A DNA stretch of 64,000 nt from Caenorhabditis remanei (Eukaryota; Nematoda; Chromadorea; Rhabditida; Rhabditidae). The position numbers and the translations under genes were made by a program. The notes beneath the pieces are model-generated. The model did no database searches and was not told where the DNA came from. It was given only the letters and a program-made list of their open reading frames with translations. The stretch lies in assembly GCF_010183535.1 (NCBI RefSeq), contig NC_071332.1:2790001-2854000 (forward strand), read 5' to 3'. Below, piece by piece: positions 1-12,100 of this stretch. Positions within the stretch are counted from its first letter, which is position 1. The number at the start of each line of letters is the position of its first letter.

Positions 1-956
1 GAAATTCATAATTTTTTGATGTTAAAAAGTGATTTTTCACATTTTGTGCAAAAAATTTGATTTTCTTGGCCAAAAGTACTATAAAATGTGGTTTTAGAGC
101 TCAAAATTGACATTTTTGTGGTTTTTTACCTAAAAAGTAGATTTTGCCGTGGTTTTTTGGTATTTAAAAGTGATTTTTCACATTTTTTTCTATTTTTAAC
201 TAAAAAGGCTCTGAAAATTGTAGTTTATTTGCCATTTTTAGCCATAAAAACTAGCAAGAAGTAGTATTTTTCAGATAAACATGCCATTTTTTCATCATAA
301 CCATGGTTAACCACACCTTTTTTCCATTGTGGGAACCACAATGCATGAGAAAAAAAAATCAATTTGCATCTGTTTGTTTTCCCATTATGACGATAATGGT
401 GTGTGAGAAATTTTGCAAGGTTTCTTGCCTTTTTTCTTATTAAAAATCTTGGACTTTGAGAAATTAAGTTTTGGATTTTTCGAAATTAAATTTAGAAAAA
501 TCCAAAAATTTCTAGAACTTTCGAGAAACTTCTCGAAGCCGGAGAAGAAGAAAATTATACATTTTCGGCCTAAAAATCATTGTCTCCGGGTCAAATTTTG
601 CCGAAAATAATAACCGGTGGCTTTTTCTGTAAGATTCAGATAATTTTTCACATGGAAAGCATGATTTTTAAAAGGAATTTTGATTAAAAACTATCAACAT
701 TTTGAAATTTTGTTCCAAAAATCGGCTGAAAAACTAAAAATCTTGATTTTAGTTGATAAATGTCTGTTTCAGTGAGTTTTCCACTGTTGTCGTCTCGAAA
801 ATTCATTTCTAGACCCTAATTTACCATTTTTACTCCTATTTTCCCCAATTTTTCCACCTTTTCCCGCAAAAAATCCAGCCATTTCAGCTTTCTTTCAAAA
901 AAACTGGATTTTGCCAATTTCCCGATCTTTTTCAACAAATTTCGTCCCTTAAAAAC
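1..956. other. AT-rich intergenic stretch, no gene seen
   Basis: AT-rich sequence with runs of T and A and short repeats of the kind ...aaaaattgaaa.... The only open frame here (413-610, + strand) is 65 codons of low-complexity F/K/S-rich sequence with no splice context, and I do not count it as a gene. The stretch may be promoter-distal or part of an upstream gene's intron. A further 5' exon of the mtIF2 gene cannot be excluded here. Confidence 0.5.
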
Positions 957-1264
957 CATACTTGTCAAATGACGGGCCGGGCCTGAAAAGCTTCGGTCCG
1001 GGCCCGGCCCGTCAGGCCCGTCTTGTCAGGGATATGTGATTTTTGAGAAAAATTTTCAATTTTTTTTCCAATTTTCAATTTTTCATGCGGAAAAATTGAC
1101 AAAAAGACACTCATATTATTCTATGAGAAAAACCTGAGTTCATCTTAGTACACCTTTAATCGAATTTGAAAAAAAATTGAAAAAAAAATTGAAAAAAATT
1201 CCTTCCAAAAAGACGGGCCTGTCGTTTTGAAAAAAAAAGCCCGACCCGGCCCTTGACAAGTATG
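957..1264. mobile_element. hAT-like short element, GGGCC-iterated family (copy 1)
   Basis: Ends are CATACTTGTCAA and its reverse complement TTGACAAGTATG. The flanks are ttaaaaac (949-956) and ctaaaaac (1265-1272), a 7/8 match to an 8-bp target-site duplication. The interior is built from GGGCCGG/CCCGGCC units near both ends with an AT-rich middle. Sister copies are at 7732-7908 and 39887-40183. No coding capacity, so non-autonomous. The assignment to hAT rests on the 8-bp duplication and CA-type ends and is inference. Confidence 0.75.
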
Positions 1265-1381
1265 CTAAAAACTGGGAAAACCCACTGGAAAACTAGAATT
1301 GTTTGATTTCCAGTTGAAACATTTCGGATTACGTTCAATTTTGAAAAAAAAACTACTTTTTTAACGCCTTTTCCCGCCAAA

Positions 1382-1451
1382 AATCCAGTAATTTTCCCTC
1401 CCTGTTATCTCTCTTTTTCTCTCCCGCGCATCCATAACGCCGCGTCACCTA
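1382..1451 (+). promoter_or_regulatory. Possible promoter/5' leader of the operon
   Basis: A pyrimidine-rich, GC-richer run (tctctctttttctctcccgcgc) stands out from the AT-rich background immediately before the first plausible ATG of the mtIF2 gene at 1452. No TATA box or other defined element is evident. This is a placement by context only. Confidence 0.3.
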
Positions 1452-4400
1452 ATGTGGGTCACAACAGCAGTGTCCTCTCTTCTCATTCCCCTCTTCCTCC
1501 TTCTTAGCCACCGCTTCACCTGTTTCTCGTTCATTTCATTTCCACACAGATTGCCCTTTTACAGTGAACTCGCCACCGCACTATCCGTCGATTTGAGTGA
1601 AGTCACCGAGATTTTGGAAAATATCGACAAGAGAAATGTGGATGCCATCATTTCCGACTCACCACTCGATGATGTCTCCATTTTGCAGGTAAAAAACAGA
1701 AAAAAGACGATTTTAAGCATAGAAATCTTTCAATATAACCAAAATCCAGTTTTTAAAGCATATTTTCCAGAATTCTAGTTTTGAAAGCAAGAAAAATCTG
1801 TGTGAAATATGATTTTTAAGCTTTTTTCTACAAAATCTCGTCTGAAACTTGTCCAAAGGACTCTCTGAATCTCATATATTCTAAATGCTCCCAGAAACGT
1901 CTCAGATAACCGATATCCAAAAAATTGAAAAAAAAATCCTTCAGAAATCCATAATTTCAAGCCGATTTTGGGATAATTTTTTTCCGTATATTCCCTATAC
2001 AAATTTCTGTCCAAAACCATCATAAATGTGATAAGAATCAGCGCTTTTTTCTGGAAATTATATCAAAATTTTTCCATTCTCCAGACAACCGCCGCGTTCT
2101 CGTTCAAACCTCGTTTCATCAATGGTCCGCCGAAGAAATTGGAACAAGAAGATGCGGATCTCCGTCCCCAACCGTCCGCTTCTCCAGGAGATTTGGAACG
2201 TCGTCCCCCGATAGTCACTATTATGGGACACGTAGATCACGGAAAGACGACACTCCTTGATGCACTCCGTAACTCTCAAATAGCCGCTGGAGAATTCGGA
2301 GGAATTACTCAACATATCGGAGCATTTTCAGTCGAATTACGCGGGAGACGAGTGACATTTTTGGACACTCCTGGACACGCTGCATTCGCTTCGATGAGAG
2401 CTCGCGGAGCACAAGGAGCTGATATTGTTGTGTTGGTGGTGGCTGCGGATGATGGAGTCAAGGAACAGACGGCACAGTCGATTAAAGTACGAGTTATATC
2501 GAAGATTTTAAGGAATAAAGACTGGAAATTGGCTGAAAATCGCAATTTTTCCTTGAAAATCCTAGAAAAAAGACTGAAAATCGCAATTTTCCCTGAAAAT
2601 GCCAAGAAAAGACTGATTTTTAGATTTTTAACTGTTTTTTGCTTGAAAATCCCAGAAAAAAGACATTTTCCACAGTTTTTGACATATATCCAGCTTAAAA
2701 TTTCAAAAAATCCAGAATTTCAGCATGTTTGAGACCAATTTCCTTCAGAAAAACGGGAAAACAATAGTGTTTTTGCTTAGAAAACTCAATGACTCATGAT
2801 AATTTAGGGTTTTTTAAAGATTTTTAGGAAAAAAGACTGGAAATCTGCTGAAAATCTCATTTTCAAACTGTTTTTTTGCTTGAAAATCTCAGAAAAAAGA
2901 TAATTTTTGACACATTTTCAGCTTAAACTTTCAAAAAATCCATATTTTTAGCTTGTTTGAGAACAAAAAGTGAAAAAATACGAATATATCGCTATTTTTG
3001 CTTAGAAACCTTTTCAAAAAAGAATATTTTTGTACATTTTCAGCGAAATTTGAGATTTTTGAGTTCGAAGTGTTGGAAAATATAAGGAATTTTGTAATAG
3101 AAGTTTTTCTAATTGATTTTCAGATAAAAATCTGAAATATTCATATTCTTTACCATTTAGAACGTAAATATCACAATTTTCCTAAGAAGTCGACTGAAAA
3201 TCTAACAAAAGTAGAGATTCCTCGTATTTTAGGATGGAAATTTCCTATTTTCTCTCTAAAAAATCTCAAAAATTCCAAAAAAAAAAGCGATTTTCTGGCA
3301 TAAAAAGAGAGATTTTCGAGAATAACTTAATCAGAAATAGAAAACTATGTTATCGTAGTCTTTTTCATGCTGAACGAACAGCTAGAAATCGTGAAAAACT
3401 GAATATTTTGCAAAAAAGTTCGGTTTTAGAACATTTTTGTGACGAAAAATTGACTTTTTAGAGTGAAAAATGAAAATTTCAGATGTTTTCAAGCTGAAAT
3501 ATGTGAAAATTCCAAAAATTTTCAAAGAATTGGTGAGCTGCTAGACATGGAAAATTCCTGATTTTCACTAGAAAACTGCGATTTTCAGCCTTTTTTTCTG
3601 AAATGTTTGAGATTTTAAGCAAACACGTTTAAAAAAATCGGAAATTTTCAAATTGATTTTCAGTTCAAAATGTGAAATTTTCATATTTTTTGATAATTAG
3701 AACTCAAAAAACACATTTTTCTTAAGAATTTGACTGAAAATCTGACAAAAGAGAGATTTTCTAGAAAACTCGGTTAGAAATCAGAAAAGATGGAATTCAA
3801 TAAATAATTTTTTATGTTACAAAAACAATTTTTCACTATAAAACCGCGATTGCTAACCTTCTTTCTGGAAATCTTCAGATTTTCCAACCTACATCAATAT
3901 TTTTTCATCCCCAAACCGTTTTCCAGTTCGCAAAAGAAGCCAACGTACAATTAGTGGTCGCCGTCAACAAAATCGATAAACCGAATGCGGATCCGATGAG
4001 AGCAATGAGATCATTGTTGGAGCATGATGTAGTTGTGGAGCAACTCGGTGGAGATATTCAATGTGTTGAAGTCTCTGCACTTCACTCGAAGAATCTTCCA
4101 GCTCTTCAAGAGGCTCTACTTCTTCAAGCGGATCTAATGGATCTGAAAGCGACGAAGAAAGGAAGGGTCGAAGCGGCTATTATTGAGTCGTCGGGTGCGT
4201 CGGAAAGGCAATTTTCGCACTGAAAATGACCGAAAAATGAACGAAAACGTAAAAAAAAATTGAAAATTTGTGTGATTTTCGCTCTGAAAATTGTTATAAC
4301 CGTGAAAAAATGACCAAAATATGCGGTTTTTGATAGAATTATGTGCAAAAGTCTCTAATTTCTCGGCGTTTCCCCTCAAAAACCGGAATTTTTGAATTCT

Positions 4401-7400
4401 TTCCCAGTTTTTTTTTGTCAAAACTTGATTTTCGAGGCTCAATATCACATTTCCTAGAATTTTTAAACTCAAAACCCATAAAAATTACAATTTGTGACGA
4501 TTTTTAGGCTGGAAAATGAACACCATTTTCCGATCTAAAACGTTTCAAAAACGTCTGATTTCAAGAAATTTTGACGAAAACCCGCTGAAAATATAATAAA
4601 AATTCGATTCCAATGTCAAAAATTGAATTTCCCGTTCAAAAACGTCTTTATTTTTCAATTTTTACTTTCCGTGGCCTAGGAACACAAAAACGAAAACCTC
4701 TTCCAGCACCACCTTGGAAATTTGAGTGTTTCCGGGCTGAATTTTTCGCGCCAAAAACCACTTTTTCAAGAAATTTTGACAAAAAAACACCTGAAAATGA
4801 CCAAAAATCGATCTTTCCGTTCAAAAAGCCATATTATTTCCCCAACATTTTGCAGTTGTCCACGGCATCGGTAAGGTGTGTACCCTGGTGATCTCCCGTG
4901 GGACTCTGAAAAAGGGATGTGTCCTCGTGGCGGGCAATTCTTGGTGTCGCGTGAAAACAATGCACGACGAGAAGGGAAATGTCGTCCAAACGGCCACGCC
5001 CTCTTTGCCCGTCCGTGTCTCCGGCTGGAAAGACGATTTGCCGACACCTGGAGACGTCGTTTTGGAGGCGGAGTCAGTGGATAGAGCACAGAAAGTTGTC
5101 AACCTGAGAATCGATAAAACGATGAAAGAGAAAGCGGAGAGAGATTGGGAAGAGACGAAAGATCGAAGAGACGCGGCGAGAGAGACGTATCTAAGCAACC
5201 GACAGAAGCTACTTGATAGAGGACAACGATTCGGATCCACGTTGAGAAGTATTGTTCATAAGAATCAGAGAATTGAGAAGGATGTTGAGGATGGAACACC
5301 CAAGTTTAGACTTATTGTGAGTTTTTTTGAATGGAAATGGGTAAAAAATCGATTGAAATAGGGGAAAAATAGGTTTTTAGGCCTAGATTTTAGGCTTTTT
5401 GTGAGTTTTTGTGGCGGGAAATGAATGGAAAATGAGGAAAAATTGAGTTTTAAGGACTAGAAGCTCTAGAAAACAGCTGAAAATGGGCAAAAACCCTTTT
5501 TTTTTTAATTGAAAAGTTATCGGCTTATTGTGAGTTTTTTGACTGAAAATTGAAGGAAAAGCGCCTGAAATAGCGGAAAAACAGCTGAAAAATAGATTTG
5601 TAGGCCTGAAATTCTTCAGTTTTTCTAAAAATTGGCAAAAATGAGTTAATAAATTCGAATTTTCACTGAAATTTAGGTTGATTGTGAGTTTTTTTAATGG
5701 AAATTGGGGGAAAAATCGATTGAAATAGGCTGAAAAAGAAGATTTTTAGGCCTAACATTTACAGAATTTTCAATTAAAACCCGAAATTTAGGCTTATTGT
5801 GAGTTCTTTTGACTGGTAATCGAAAAAATGAGACAAATCAAGTTTCAGGGACTGGAAATTCTAGAAAATAGCTAAAAATTGGCGAAAACCTTTTATTTTA
5901 ATTGAAAAAATATCAGGCTTATTTCAATTTCCAAATTTCCAAATTTCGTCTAAAATGGGTTTTTTTCGTTCAAAATTCGTCTAAACATGCTTTCCAACTC
6001 CAAAATTGTCCAAAAATTCTATTTTCCACATTGAAAAACAACGAAAACCAGGTTTTCAACTCGCAAAATCTCCCATTTCCCAGATCCGAACGGACGTAGA
6101 AGGTACTCTCGAAGCGATTCTTGAAATCCTCGCCACGTATTCAAGTGATCAATGTAAACTGCAATTAGTCGACTTCGAAGTGGGCCCTCCGACTGAAAAA
6201 GACATTGAGATGGCGAGAGAAACGGGCGCCACATTGTACACATTCAACGTGGAAACCACACAGAAAATCAAGCAGAAGGCTGAGTCGGCGGGAATTCAAA
6301 TCGATTCGTTTAATGTGATCTACCGAATGGTTGAAGCGTTGAAAGGGGAATTGTCGGCGAGACTGCCGAAACAGACAGAGTTACATTTGGTTGGAGAGGG
6401 ACATGTACTCAAGGAATTTATGATTTCTGATAGAGGAAGGAAACGACAACCAATTGCGGGTACACTTGTCAATTGGGGAAAGTTTGATCGGTAAGGTTTT
6501 GCAAAAAACCCTTTTTGGAGGGAAAAAATGGGAGAAAATTGGAGTTTTTGGCGATAAAAATGAGTAAAAATGAGTAAAAATAAGTGATTTTCGGCAAAAC
6601 TTCATCCAAAATGATATTTTGATAACATTTTCAGCGAAATTTTCATGAAAAATGAGATTTTGGAGTCCGAAATGTTGGAAAGTAAAGAATTTTGTAATAG
6701 AAAATACGGATTTTTTATCTGAAAATCCTTTTTTTTTAATTTCAAACTAAAAAAACACATTTTTCTTTAAAATTTTGCTGAAAATCCAATCAAGATATGA
6801 CTTTTTGAAGGATCCACAGTGAGATTTCTATACAAAAGTAGTGAAAACAGTCTTTTTATGCTAAAAGATTAATTTTCCCCCCAGAAAATTGCGATTTCCA
6901 GTCTTTTTTCTGGAATGTTAGGGATTTCTGAGTTTTTGAGCCGAAAATTTGGATGAAAATGAGATTTTCCGTCTGAAAATCATTAGAATCAAGTATTCAG
7001 AGCCAAATCTTTCTTCGAAAAATGAAATTTTCAGCATTTCTAGATCAAATTCGGCCAATTTTCAGTGAACTTCTGGTAGAAATGATCGAAAAATTGCGAG
7101 TTTTTTCAAATCGGATTTTCGAACGTTTTCGTGACAGAAAATTGACTTTTTGGAGGGAAAAATGAGAGTTTTAGACGTTTTGCAAGCTGTAACATGTGCC
7201 AATTTCAGATTTTCAGTTGAAAAAGTTGTGATTTGGGGTTTAAGCTGAAAAATCGAGTTGTTTGGATTGAAATCCTTAAGGAAAATCGATGAAAAATAAG
7301 TTTTTAGACATTTTTGAAGCTGAAAATGAATTATTTTTAGAGGCGAAATTCGGATTTCAGGTTGAGAAATCGTAAAAAATGGAAATTTTTTGCGTAAAAT

Positions 7401-8164
7401 TGTGAAAAATGGTGCTTTTAGAGACGTTTGAGGCGTGAAAATTCACATTTTAAAAAGTCAAATTTCAATGATTTTTAATCAGTTTCAGCACTAAAAACTG
7501 TTTGAAAATTCATTTTTCCTCTAAATTTTATTGCTTTTCACAAAAATCCATGTTAATTACTGTATTTCTTCATTTTTTCAGCGCTACGAACTGTCTGAAA
7601 ATCTGTTTATTTCCGAATTATTCGGAACCAAATCCTTCTTCGAAAAATGAAATTTTCAGCATTTCTAGCTCAAATTCGGCCAGAAATGATCAAAGAATCG
7701 CGATTTTCAGTTTTTTTTTTCAACTAAAAACCAGACTTGCAACGGGTGGGCCCGGAATTTCAGTACTGAAAAATTCAAATTTTTTTTCGAAAATTTTCCG
7801 ATTTTTTTCCCAAAAAAGTTCTAAAATTGATTTTTTGTAGAAAAAATAATTGTGGTGAAAAAGGTTCAAAAATTCAAATCCGGGCCGACCCGGAATCTTG
7901 CAAGTCTGCTAAAAACTATTTGAAAATCCGTTTATTTCCAGACACTGCGTCTACAAATTCACACGTGGCGACACTGTGATATTCGAAGGAGAAATCGAGA
8001 CGATGAAGGCTGGAATGGAGGTTGTGACGTCGGCAAAGACGAATACAGAAGTCGGTTTAGCACTGTCGGATAAGAATATTCGATTCAAGGAGGACGATCA
8101 AGTCGAAGCGTACGAGAAGAGGACGATCACACAGGAAATCGATTGGTTTCCGCCTGGATTTTAA
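1452..8164 (+). CDS. MTIF2: Mitochondrial translation initiation factor IF-2
   Basis: GTPase that brings initiator tRNA to the mitochondrial small ribosomal subunit. Exons: 1452-1688, 2085-2486, 3927-4194, 4856-5316, 6084-6490, 7942-8164. All phases close, giving 665 aa, close to animal mtIF2 length. The G domain is complete: GHVDHGKT (about residue 127), GGITQHIG (151), DTPGH (173), NKID (227), SALH (263). Domain II (exon 4, ...SRGTLKKG...), the long helical linker and the C-terminal IF2 domains (exons 5-6, starting [11 protein letters not shown] and ending WFPPGF) follow. The 5' end is the weak point: the first 30 residues after ATG 1452 are hydrophobic with few arginines, not an obvious mitochondrial presequence, and acaCAG at about 1548 could be an acceptor from an exon further upstream. 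Introns 2 and 5 are over 1.4 kb and hold only repeats. Confidence 0.93.
7732..7908. mobile_element. hAT-like short element, GGGCC family (copy 2), in mtIF2 intron 5
   Basis: Ends CAGACTTGCAA / TTGCAAGTCTG, flanked on both sides by ctaaaaac (7724-7731 and 7909-7916), an exact 8-bp duplication. GGGCCCGG and CGGGCCGACCCGG tracts lie next to the ends. Length 177 bp, non-coding. It ends 33 bp before the last mtIF2 exon, close to the branch/acceptor region. Confidence 0.85.
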
Positions 8165-8690
8165 TTCTTTTTCGTTTTTTCACTGAAAACATTCATTTCT
8201 GGACGAGTTTTCATCGAAAAAATCTATTTTTTGACGAATTTTCACTGAAAAAACTATTTTTCGACGAATTTTCACTGAGAAAATCCATTTTTGGACGAAT
8301 TTTCACTGAGAAAATTCATTTTTAGACGAATTTTCACTGAAAAAAACTATTTTTCGACGAATTTTCACTGAAAAAATCCATTTTTGACGAATTTTCACTG
8401 AAAAAAATCTATTTTTCAGAGGAATTTTCACTGAAAAAATCTAATTTTGGACGAATTTTCACTGAAAAAAATCTATTTTTCAGAGGAATTTTCACTGAAA
8501 AAATCCATTTTTTGACGAATTTTCACTGAAAAAAATCTATTTTTCAGAGGAATTTTCACTGAAAAAATCCATTTTTTGACGAATTTTCACTGAAAAAAAT
8601 CTATTTTTCAGAGGAATTTTCACTGAAAAAATCTAATTTTGGACGAATTTTTAGTGAAAAAATCCATTTTTAGACAAATTTTCAGTGAAA
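8165..8690. repeat. Tandem repeat, about 30-bp unit, in mtIF2 3' UTR
   Basis: About 16 imperfect copies of a unit close to gaattttcactgaaaaaatc plus atttttgac begin directly after the mtIF2 stop codon. Since the poly(A) signal lies at 8986, the array would be transcribed as 3' UTR. The unit contains TTTTCA...GAAAAA, so single units can pair weakly with each other. Confidence 0.85.
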
Positions 8691-8985
8691 AATGGTAAAA
8701 ATTCCTCTAAAAATGGTTTATTTCTATGAAAATTAATCTAAAAATATTTTTTTTTCGGTCAAATTTTGCCAAAAAATGGATTTTCCGTCTAAATTCGTTT
8801 AAAAAAGATTTTTTCGGTTAAAATTTGTCTAAAAATGGATTTTTAGTGAAAAAATATCGAATTTTTCGTAATTTTTTTAGTGATTTTTGTACATTTTTGT
8901 CGTTTTTTATAGGTTTTTCTCTAGTTTTTGTTATTTTTATTAATTTTTTATTGGTTTTCCCCCCATAGATTCTCAGCATTTTTGC

Positions 8986-8991
8986 AATAAA
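8986..8991 (+). promoter_or_regulatory. Poly(A) signal AATAAA of mtIF2
   Basis: AATAAA lies about 820 nt after the stop codon and about 125 nt before the trans-splice acceptor of the next gene. Allowing 10-20 nt to cleavage leaves about 105 nt between mRNA end and acceptor, the usual spacing inside Caenorhabditis operons. Confidence 0.6.
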
Positions 8992-9103
8992 ATCGTTGTT
9001 TTCTGTATAATTTTCCCCGAATTTCCATTTTTTGTGACATTTGTTGGCGTCCTCAACTCTCTATTTTTTCATATTTTTTTTGTCTGAAATTTCTATAAAA
9101 ATC

Positions 9104-9139
9104 TATTTTTCAGCCGAGCACACTGGTTGTTGCAGACCA
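9104..9139 (+). promoter_or_regulatory. Probable spliced-leader acceptor sites of the LisH gene
   Basis: Two candidate acceptors precede ATG 9140: tatttttcag ending at 9113 and ttgttgcag ending at 9135. No donor is needed upstream, because the preceding gene ends here. Trans-splicing is inferred from the position and spacing; the downstream-operon setting would predict SL2. Confidence 0.6.
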
Positions 9140-12100
9140 ATGGATACGAGTGGTCAAGCGGGAACATCTGGAGGAGGGGGCGGAGCGAAGAATCAGAATC
9201 CGACGACGTCGTCACGGAGGAATCAGAATTCAACGAATGGAGGGGGAGGACAGCTGCATGAGAAGATTCATCAAATGATTTATGGATATTTGATTAGGAA
9301 TGGAGTGAGTTTTGGAGCAGAAAATTGAATTTTTGACGGAAAAAACAGGGTTTTTCGAGATCAAAAATGTGAAAAATCCGTGAAAATTGAAGATTTTTGC
9401 GTAAAAAACGTGAAAAATTGGATTTTAAAACATTTTTGAAGCAAAAATTGGCATTTTAAGGTGAAAAATCAATATTTTTGGACATTTATCGAGCTAAAAC
9501 AAGGATTTCCGACATTTATTCCAGATAGAATCTGTGAAAAATGAGGTTTTTTGACATTTTCGGAGCAAAAATTCACTTTTTGAAGTGAAAAATCAAAATT
9601 TTTGAGCATTTTTCAAGCTGAAAAAAGGATCTTTGATTGAAAATTCATGTTTTTTGGCATTTATTGCAGTGAAAATTAACGTTTTCAGACGTTTTCGGAG
9701 CAAAAATTGGCATTTCGAGGTAGAAAATAGTGATTTTAGGCGTCTTTCGAGCTAGAAATTGTGAAAAATCCATGAAAATTTTTTGGATTTCAAATTGAGT
9801 GGTGAAAAATTGAAATTTTGGCCTTAAAAATGCGAATAATTAAAATAGGGTTTTGAACGTTTCTGTGACGGAAAATTGACTTTTTAGAGTGAAAAATGAG
9901 AATTTTAGACGTTTTTCAAGCTGCAATATGTGAAAATTCCAGTTTTTCTGCTTAAAAATTTGATTTTTACTCATTTTTTGGTGAAAATTCCGTGAGAATT
10001 GAGGATTTTTGTAGCTAAAAAATGGACTTTGTTTGAAAATCACGATTTTCGGAATAAATTTTAAGGAACATCGGTGAAAATTAAGTTTTAAGACGTTTTC
10101 GTTTTCGTTTTTAAGACGTTTTCGTGAAAATCCATGAAAATATCAAATTTTTCATCTTGAAAACCGAAAAATTCAGTTTAACAGTGCAAATATTCAGAAA
10201 AAAAAAGTTTTTTTAGTTGAAAAATCGCAAATTTTCAGTCAAAATTCGCATTTTTCGGTTGAAAATTGCATAATTTCAGTCAAAAATTCCAATTTTTCAA
10301 TTAAAAATCTCATTTTCTGTGTTATAAGTTGCAAATTTTGAATTAAAAATTGCAAATTTTTGGAAAAAATTGCATTTTTTCAGTCGAAAATTCCAAATTT
10401 TCTGAAAAAAATCAGATTTTTTCAGTTAAAATTTCAAAATTTGAGAAAAAAAAAGCCAATTTTCAAAGAAAAATGCATAATTTCAGTCAAAAATTCCAAT
10501 TTTCTGTTAAAAAATGCAAATTTTCTGAAAAAAATCGGATTTTTAAAGTTAAAATTCCAAATTTTCAGACGAAAATCGTATTTTTATCAGAAAAAAGTTT
10601 ACATTTTCAGTTAAAAAATGCGAATTTTCAGTTGAAAAATCGCAAATTTTCAGTCAAAATTCCAAATTTTCTGTTAAAAAATGCGAATTTTCTGGAAAAT
10701 CGGATTTTTTCAGTTAAAAATTCCAATTTTTCAATTAAAATTCGCATTTTTTCAGTTAAAAATTCCAATATTTCCAGCTCACTTCGGCCGCCGAATCGCT
10801 GCGTCTCGAATCACGACACCTTCCCCAGAGCCTCCAACATCCATTCATGATTCTGAATGACAGTATGCACGATCACAATTTAGAAGAAATAATTCAAGTA
10901 TTCCATCGTGACGGTCACTTTGGAATCAGTCAGAATATGGTGGCATTCGGCATCGAGTTACGGAATATCACGAAGAAATTCATTGAATTAGTGCCACAAT
11001 GTGTGGATTCGAGTTCTTTGCATCAACAATTGTATGGGCAGTCCGTTTTCTCGAGACAACAAGCTCAACACAACTATAATCTCCGTCCGGCGCCACAAGC
11101 GTACGCTCAGATGAAGCAAAAGGAGCAGAATTTACAGGCGGAAATTTCATTTTTGAGACAACAAATTCCTACGGTAGCTGTGGCTCCTCCCCCTGTCCCT
11201 CAACCTCACCAGCAGCAAGTCCCGCCCAATCAGGCACAGTGTGTAAGTATCGAAATGAAATTATCGGGAAATTTCTCGAGAAATTTTGAGTGATTTCTTG
11301 ATACTTTTCCCGGAAATTTGTATTTTGTCAAGCGGTTTTCAATGTGTTTTGAAACGAGACGTTTCGCAACCGGACGTTTTGAAATGAATACGAAAAATCC
11401 GGTTGCGAAACGCTCGGTTGCGAAATTTCCGGTTGCGAAATGTCCGATTTCAAAATGGCCCAAGTCCCCAAACGTTGGATTTTGAGACGTTCTGAAACCG
11501 TGACGTTTTGAAACCGAGAAAATCGGGCATGGTTACAAGATCGGATTAAAATCTCTCGGTTTCGGAACGTACCGGTTTCGAAAACGGCTGAAAATCCGAC
11601 CGAAAAGTTTTGGGACGTTTTGAAACCGATTGTAAGATTGGTTTCGAAATTACCCGGTTCTAGGATGTCCCCGTTTCAAAACGTCCTGGATTTCGAGAAA
11701 TTTCGAAATCAGGACTCTTCGAAACCCGGGAAATCGGGAACGATTTCAAAATTGGCTTCGAAACGTCTCGGTTCTAAAACATCCCGGTTTCAAAGTGACC
11801 CAAGTCCCCAAACGTTGAATTCTGGGACATTTCGAAAACAGGACATCTCGAAACCAAGAAAATGGAAAGTTGAGAATGGTTACAAGATTGGTTTCGAAAT
11901 GTCTCGGTTCTAGGACGTCCCGGTTTCGAAATGTCCAGACATTCGACCGAAAAGTTCCGGGACGTTTCGAAATCCAGGACATCTCGAAACCTGGGAAATC
12001 GAGAATGGATACAAGATCGGTTTCAATGTGACCCGAATCCTCAAACGTTGGATTCTGGGACATTTCGAAACCGTGACATCTCGAAACCACTGCAAGATCG

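Noticed and set aside
4766..5240. Two minus-strand frames of over 100 codons opposite mtIF2 exon 4
   Set aside because: The plus strand is clearly the conserved IF2 domain II; the reverse frames are shadows.
8165..8690. Regular repeats that might suggest a CRISPR array
   Set aside because: Eukaryotic 3' UTR tandem repeat; spacers are not unique and no cas genes exist.
10350..10850. 166-codon plus-strand frame in LisH intron 1
   Set aside because: Pure iterations of FSVKNxNFS from an AT-rich simple repeat; the real exon 2 starts at 10778 in another frame.
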